Source: Pseudomonadota bacterium
Lineage (GTDB): Bacteria > Pseudomonadota > Gammaproteobacteria > Burkholderiales > Gallionellaceae
Direction of reading: 5' to 3'
DNA: 8,583 nt
NCBI GenBank assembly: GCA_021783855.1
Contig: JAJXTL010000128.1
Coordinates: 1-8,583 of the forward strand
Notes under the pieces: model-generated
Seen by the model: only the letters and a program-made list of their open reading frames with translations
What the model was told of the DNA's origin: nothing
The model's database searches: none
Part shown: positions 5,279-8,583 of the stretch, piece by piece
How positions within the stretch are numbered: position 1 is the stretch's first letter
Layout of the letters: each line of letters begins with the position of its first letter
Program-made: the position numbers and the translations under genes

Positions 5279-6435
5279 GCGCCACCTTCATAAACGATTT
5301 GCCAGCGATTGTTTAGTTTGACCCAGTATTGACGCTTCTTCATGCGATTGGATAAGTTGCTGCTGCTGTAGTCCTGCTCGAAATCGACCACCACCATGTT
5401 GGGCTGGTCGGGATAAGTGAACAGGCTCAAATCGGCGAGACTGACCTTGATCCAGGACTTGCCGGCATTGACGGTCTGCTTTTGTTTTACCCACGCAGCG
5501 TAATTGGTATTTTCGCTGGAAAAATTGTGCGCGTAATGCTTCAGGTAAGCATCGGTGTCCAGACTCGCCCAATCGCGGCGCCAGAGTTCGATTTCATGCA
5601 GCAACGCGGTGCGATCGGCATCATCCTCCTTGCTGTCCCAGGCCATCTTGTTGGTAATGATGACCGGCGTGATGCCAACCTGCAAATATGGTGCGAGCTT
5701 GTTCAGGTCATCGTTGCCTAACACCACGCAGCCGTTGCTGGCACGCGGCGGACGGCTGTAGGTGTCGCTGGGCGTGCCGTGCAGCCAGATGCCGCTGCCG
5801 GTGCGCCCGTTCTTTCTGTCCCACTCATTCGGATAACTGAGCGGAAATGCGCCGCTGCCATACATGTCGGATAACTGCTTTTTGGGGAGATTTGCCCTGA
5901 TGAAATACACGCCTATCGGGGTGCGCTGGTCGCCCGATGAGACTTTTTCGGTGCCCAGCTTACCGATCGTGACATAAAAATCCGCTACATAGCGGGGTTC
6001 GCCGTTGACGTTTTCGTATACGTACAGCGTGGAACGGCTGGTATCCACGACCAGTGCATATTTTTGTTGTTCGTTCAGCTTCCACAGGTAGCGCGGGGCG
6101 TGCCGGGTTTGCGGCTGTGCCTGTGCGCGCTGAAGGCGCACGCGTGCTTCATCGCGCAGATCCTGAATTTTGTCGCCCGATGCGTGGGATGCGCTGCCGA
6201 AGCTGGAGATCGCTCCCGCCTTGGCCATCAGTAAATCGCCCCTGACCAGTTGCGCCAGTTTGTAGTTCGGGTTGACGCGTAGCAGGCTGTCCACCTCGTT
6301 CATCGCAATATCCAGCCGGTTGTTCTTGATGTCCAGCAGGCTTTTAGCCAGCCGCTCTTCCGTGGCGCGCGAGTCGGGCGCGGCGTTTGCCGTGCCGATC
6401 AGTAAGCTGCATAGCGTGAGTGCGAGTAGGCGCAT
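5275..6435 (-). CDS. L,D-transpeptidase (YkuD domain) with C-terminal Cds6/NTF2-like domain
   Basis: A 386-residue secreted protein. Residues 1-18 are a signal peptide ([18 protein letters not shown], cleavage after ANA). Residues 25-75 are helical and TPR-like. The YkuD domain spans about 125-262 with H219 in IWLHGTP and the catalytic C236 in SNGCVVL. Such enzymes form 3-3 peptidoglycan cross-links or attach or detach envelope proteins via meso-diaminopimelate. The usual Arg two residues after the Cys (S-x-G-C-x-R) is Val, so a YafK/DpaA-like or other specialised reaction is possible. Residues 280-386 form a Cds6/SnoaL-like domain shared with the preceding gene's product. The ATG at 6435 overlaps the upstream TGA (TGATG), implying coupling; a TTG at 6438 would add one residue. 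No penicillin-binding motifs are present. Confidence 0.93.
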   Translation of the reverse strand: MRLLALTLCSLLIGTANAAPDSRATEERLAKSLLDIKNNRLDIAMNEVDSLLRVNPNYKLAQLVRGDLLMAKAGAISSFGSASHASGDKIQDLRDEARVRLQRAQAQPQTRHAPRYLWKLNEQQKYALVVDTSRSTLYVYENVNGEPRYVADFYVTIGKLGTEKVSSGDQRTPIGVYFIRANLPKKQLSDMYGSGAFPLSYPNEWDRKNGRTGSGIWLHGTPSDTYSRPPRASNGCVVLGNDDLNKLAPYLQVGITPVIITNKMAWDSKEDDADRTALLHEIELWRRDWASLDTDAYLKHYAHNFSSENTNYAAWVKQKQTVNAGKSWIKVSLADLSLFTYPDQPNMVVVDFEQDYSSSNLSNRMKKRQYWVKLNNRWQIVYEGGA

Positions 6436-7484
6436 CAATTGGCACGTTCTTCCTGTATGAACCAGCTGCTGCCGGATTTAACCATCAGGAGGGTTTTGCC
6501 GCCAGCCGCCTTGAAGTTGCTGGCGAGGTAGTTCTGGTGAAACCTGACGGTTGCATGGGTGTTGTCGGTGAAGTCCACCGCTACGTGGCTTAACTTGACT
6601 TCGATGTGCTTCGGTCTGTTGATGCGGTCGCGGCGGTTGTTCGCCCAGGACGCGCGACTCTCGCCATCCGGTGTTTTGAAGTCGGCTGCATAATACGACA
6701 GGTATTTCTTGACGTTTTTGGATGACCAGGCGGCAGCCCAGCCTTCAACGGTGTCCTGCACAGCCTGGTCTGCTGCCGAAGGGGCTTCGGGTTCCGCTTT
6801 TACAGGCGGCTTGATCGTTGTCGCTGTTTTGGCCGGTGTCGCTGCGAGTGCCACAACCGGTGCTCTGGCGGTTGTCTGTGCTATGACAGGCCTGGCGGCT
6901 TCAACTGCTGGCCTGGTTACAGGACTGCGCTGCGCACCGGTTTTGTTGTACGGCTTGTCGGAGAACAGGTCCTGTATCATCGCCAGTTTGGTCTGCGTCG
7001 TGGTATTGCTGCTGTCCAGTTGCAAGGCGCGGTCGTAGGCCTGGCTGGCCATTTTTGCGTAAATGTCGCCCAGGTTCTCATGTGCGGTCGCATAGCTCGG
7101 ATGCGTGCGTATCGCCATTTCCAGCGCGGATTTAGCCTTGTCGTACTGCCCCTGGCTGGCATAGAGCACGGCTAAGTTATTGTACGGTTCAGGCAATTCC
7201 GGATAGTCCTGGGTCAAATCCGAAAAAATCTTGATGGCGTCTGCGGTCTTGTTCTGTTCGGTAAAAATCAGGCCTTTGAGAAAACGCCCCTGCGCGTCTT
7301 TGGGTTTGTTGGCCAGGTAATTGTTTACCTTGTTCAATGCCTGAGTTTGCTGGCCTTGCTTGAACAACTGGGTGGCATCTTGCAGTTCATCGGCGCCTGC
7401 ACCGGTACTCAACAACAAGGTGCCGATCAGCATTGCGGCGGAAAGATGACAACGAGCTGTGCTGATACGATTCAATATATTCAT
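6435..7484 (-). CDS. secreted TPR protein with C-terminal Cds6/NTF2-like domain
   Basis: A 349-residue protein. The N-terminal signal peptide (about 1-31) has Arg in the n-region, a core of AAMLIGTLLLSTGAG, and cleavage near AGA/DEL. Residues 33-165 hold about four tetratricopeptide repeats, clearest at 65-97 (AQGRFLKGLIF...DAIKIFSDL) and 98-131 (EPYNNLAVLYASQGQYDKAKSALEMAI). Residues 183-240 are an Ala/Pro/Lys-rich linker. Residues 243-349 form a Cds6-like domain with W249, W253, YYAADF and a WFIQEE end. No enzymatic residues are seen. As first gene of the operon, overlapping the L,D-transpeptidase gene and sharing its C-terminal domain, it is probably a scaffold or partner for that enzyme in the periplasm (inference). 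AGGA lies 12 bases before the ATG, a long spacing, so initiation may be modest. Confidence 0.88.
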   Translation of the reverse strand: MNILNRISTARCHLSAAMLIGTLLLSTGAGADELQDATQLFKQGQQTQALNKVNNYLANKPKDAQGRFLKGLIFTEQNKTADAIKIFSDLTQDYPELPEPYNNLAVLYASQGQYDKAKSALEMAIRTHPSYATAHENLGDIYAKMASQAYDRALQLDSSNTTTQTKLAMIQDLFSDKPYNKTGAQRSPVTRPAVEAARPVIAQTTARAPVVALAATPAKTATTIKPPVKAEPEAPSAADQAVQDTVEGWAAAWSSKNVKKYLSYYAADFKTPDGESRASWANNRRDRINRPKHIEVKLSHVAVDFTDNTHATVRFHQNYLASNFKAAGGKTLLMVKSGSSWFIQEERAN

Positions 7485-7505
7485 CGGTAATTCATATCCT
7501 GTGGG

Positions 7506-7523
7506 TGCGCCATGTCAGGCGCA
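7506..7523. promoter_or_regulatory. perfect hairpin/palindrome in the leader of the envelope operon
   Basis: TGCGCC-ATGTCA-GGCGCA is a perfect 6-bp inverted repeat with a 6-base loop. It lies 22 bases upstream of the TPR gene start, between that start and the candidate promoter. It could be an operator for a dimeric regulator or a stable mRNA 5' hairpin that protects the transcript or limits ribosome access. Confidence 0.4.
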
Positions 7524-7540
7524 AATATAGCTAGTCGCAG

Positions 7541-7571
7541 ATTCTACCAAATAACCGGCGTGTTTTCACAA
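7541..7571 (-). promoter_or_regulatory. candidate sigma70 promoter of the TPR-Ldt-cyclophilin-lpxH operon
   Basis: On the minus strand a TTGTGA box (7571-7566) and a TAGAAT box (7546-7541) are separated by 19 bases (18 if TGTGAA is taken as the -35). Both hexamers are good matches to sigma70 but the spacing is long. It predicts a leader of about 50 bases containing the hairpin at 7506-7523. Confidence 0.4.
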
Positions 7572-7621
7572 GGTTAATACATATTCCACATTCTGACGGG
7601 GATGGCGAGCCTGTTTTCGGG

Positions 7622-7627
7622 TAAAAT
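7622..7627 (+). promoter_or_regulatory. possible -10 box for glnS
   Basis: TAAAAT preceded by GGG and followed by a GC-rich stretch is the only good -10-like hexamer in the glnS upstream region apart from TAGAAT at 7641-7646. No convincing -35 lies at the correct distance from either. If used, the leader would be about 70 bases. Confidence 0.25.
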
Positions 7628-7701
7628 TGCCGCATAAATATAGAATTTCGCGCAAGCGTTCGTTAACCAAATTATTCAATCAAGATACAAGAAAGCCCAG
7701 T

Positions 7702-8583
7702 ATGAGCACGGTGAACATGCCGACAACGATTTCAAACTTTATCCGTACCATCATCGATGCGGATTTAGCCTCGGGAAAACACAGCAGCATTGTCACGCGT
7801 TTTCCGCCTGAGCCCAACGGCTATCTGCATGTCGGGCACGCCAAATCCATCTGCCTGAATTTCGGGCTGGCAGAGGATTATCGGGGCAAGTGCAACCTGC
7901 GCTTCGACGATACCAACCCTGAGAAGGAAAGCAATGAGTACGCACAGTCCATCCAGGATGACGTGCGCTGGCTGGGTTTTCAGTGGGATGGCGAGGTGCG
8001 CTGGGCGTCGGATTATTTCGAACAACTCTATAGTTTTGCCGTCGAACTGATCGACAAAGGGCTGGCCTATGTGGACGATTTGAGCGCCGAGCAGATGCGC
8101 GAATATCGCGGCACGCTGACTCAGGCGGGCAAAAACAGCCCGTATCGCGACCGTTCTGTTGCCGAAAATCTCGATCTGTTTGCACGCATGCGGGCAGGCG
8201 AGTTCGCCGATGGCGCACGCGTGCTGCGCGCCAAAATAGACATGGCGTCCCCCAATATCAACCTGCGCGATCCTGCCATTTACCGCATTCGCCGCGCTCA
8301 TCACATCCGCACCGGTGACGCGTGGTGCATCTATCCGATGTATGACTATACGCATTGCATCTCCGATGCGCTCGAAGGCATCACGCATTCCATCTGTACG
8401 CTGGAGTTCGAGGATCACCGTCCGCTCTACGACTGGGTGCTGGACAACATCACCATCCCTTGTCATCCGCGCCAGTACGAGTTTTCGCGTCTCGAATTGC
8501 ATTACACGATCACCAGCAAGCGCAAATTGCTGCAACTGGTGAATGAACAGAAGGTTTCCGGCTGGGACGACCCGCGCATGCCC
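7702..8583 (+). CDS. glnS: glutaminyl-tRNA synthetase, N-terminal 294 residues, 3' end outside window
   Basis: A class I aminoacyl-tRNA synthetase that charges tRNA-Gln with glutamine in the cytoplasm. Features near-identical to E. coli GlnRS run throughout: the ATP-binding [15 protein letters not shown] (35-49, HIGH motif as HVGH), [11 protein letters not shown] (67-76), [19 protein letters not shown] (133-152), [20 protein letters not shown] (208-227), and the second ATP signature as ITSKRKL (270-276, KMSKS-type; E. coli has VMSKR). The frame is open to the last base; with a usual length near 555 residues, about 47% is missing. No strong Shine-Dalgarno is seen before ATG 7702 (GAAAG at 7691-7695), and Met6 at 7717 is an alternative start. 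It is divergent from the envelope operon, with 217 bases between the starts. Having glnS implies direct glutaminylation rather than sole reliance on GatCAB. Confidence 0.97.
   Translation, partial: MSTVNMPTTISNFIRTIIDADLASGKHSSIVTRFPPEPNGYLHVGHAKSICLNFGLAEDYRGKCNLRFDDTNPEKESNEYAQSIQDDVRWLGFQWDGEVRWASDYFEQLYSFAVELIDKGLAYVDDLSAEQMREYRGTLTQAGKNSPYRDRSVAENLDLFARMRAGEFADGARVLRAKIDMASPNINLRDPAIYRIRRAHHIRTGDAWCIYPMYDYTHCISDALEGITHSICTLEFEDHRPLYDWVLDNITIPCHPRQYEFSRLELHYTITSKRKLLQLVNEQKVSGWDDPRMP

Noticed and set aside
7482..7496. Four-codon upstream ORF (MNYR) whose stop overlaps the TPR gene start
   Set aside because: AGGA is only one base from its ATG, so initiation is unlikely; it may still mark a poor start context but there is no positive evidence.
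7765..8535. 256-codon open frame on the minus strand
   Set aside because: Antisense shadow of glnS, whose frame is unambiguous by motif.

Overview
The window looks like chromosomal DNA of a Gram-negative betaproteobacterium, possibly of the Nitrosomonadales/Gallionella type. This is inferred from the character of GlnRS, LpxH and the PpiB-like cyclophilin, the lipid A gene lpxH (which implies an outer membrane), and moderate GC with strong Shine-Dalgarno sites. No taxonomic search could be run, so the lineage is an inference. I see no rRNA, tRNA, CRISPR array, prophage or complete insertion sequence.

Left part (1-801, + strand): the last 57 codons of a cis-prenyltransferase (UppS-like) gene, a 131-residue protein that may be a PUA/EVE-like domain, and a possible 36-residue ORF with a CxxC motif. 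They converge on an MscS-type mechanosensitive channel gene on the minus strand (798-1964).

Middle (1965-2763) is AT-rich and mostly non-coding. It holds the probable mscS promoter, a 121-bp MITE-like element with 15-bp imperfect terminal inverted repeats flanked by CTAG, and a small out-of-frame gene remnant with a perfect ribosome binding site that may be a decayed catalase. A stand-alone RibD-C/DHFR-fold reductase gene follows (2764-3627, +).

Right part: a four-gene minus-strand envelope operon running from 7484 down to 3876. In order it encodes a secreted TPR protein, a YkuD L,D-transpeptidase, an exported cyclophilin and LpxH. The first three genes overlap by 1-4 bases (TGATG and ATGA junctions), so translation is probably coupled. 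The first two proteins end in the same type of about 105-residue Cds6/NTF2-like domain, suggesting a functional pair in peptidoglycan remodelling. LpxH is set off by an 83-base gap filled with heptanucleotide repeats arranged as a long hairpin, and its coding sequence carries an in-frame short repeat that adds 8 residues. glnS (7702 to the window end, incomplete) is divergent from this operon across a 217-base regulatory region with a perfect hairpin.

I do not see a clear new defence or mobile system. The most unusual points are the two repeat structures at lpxH, the MITE-like element, the paired Cds6-like domains and the variant UppS-like C-terminus.
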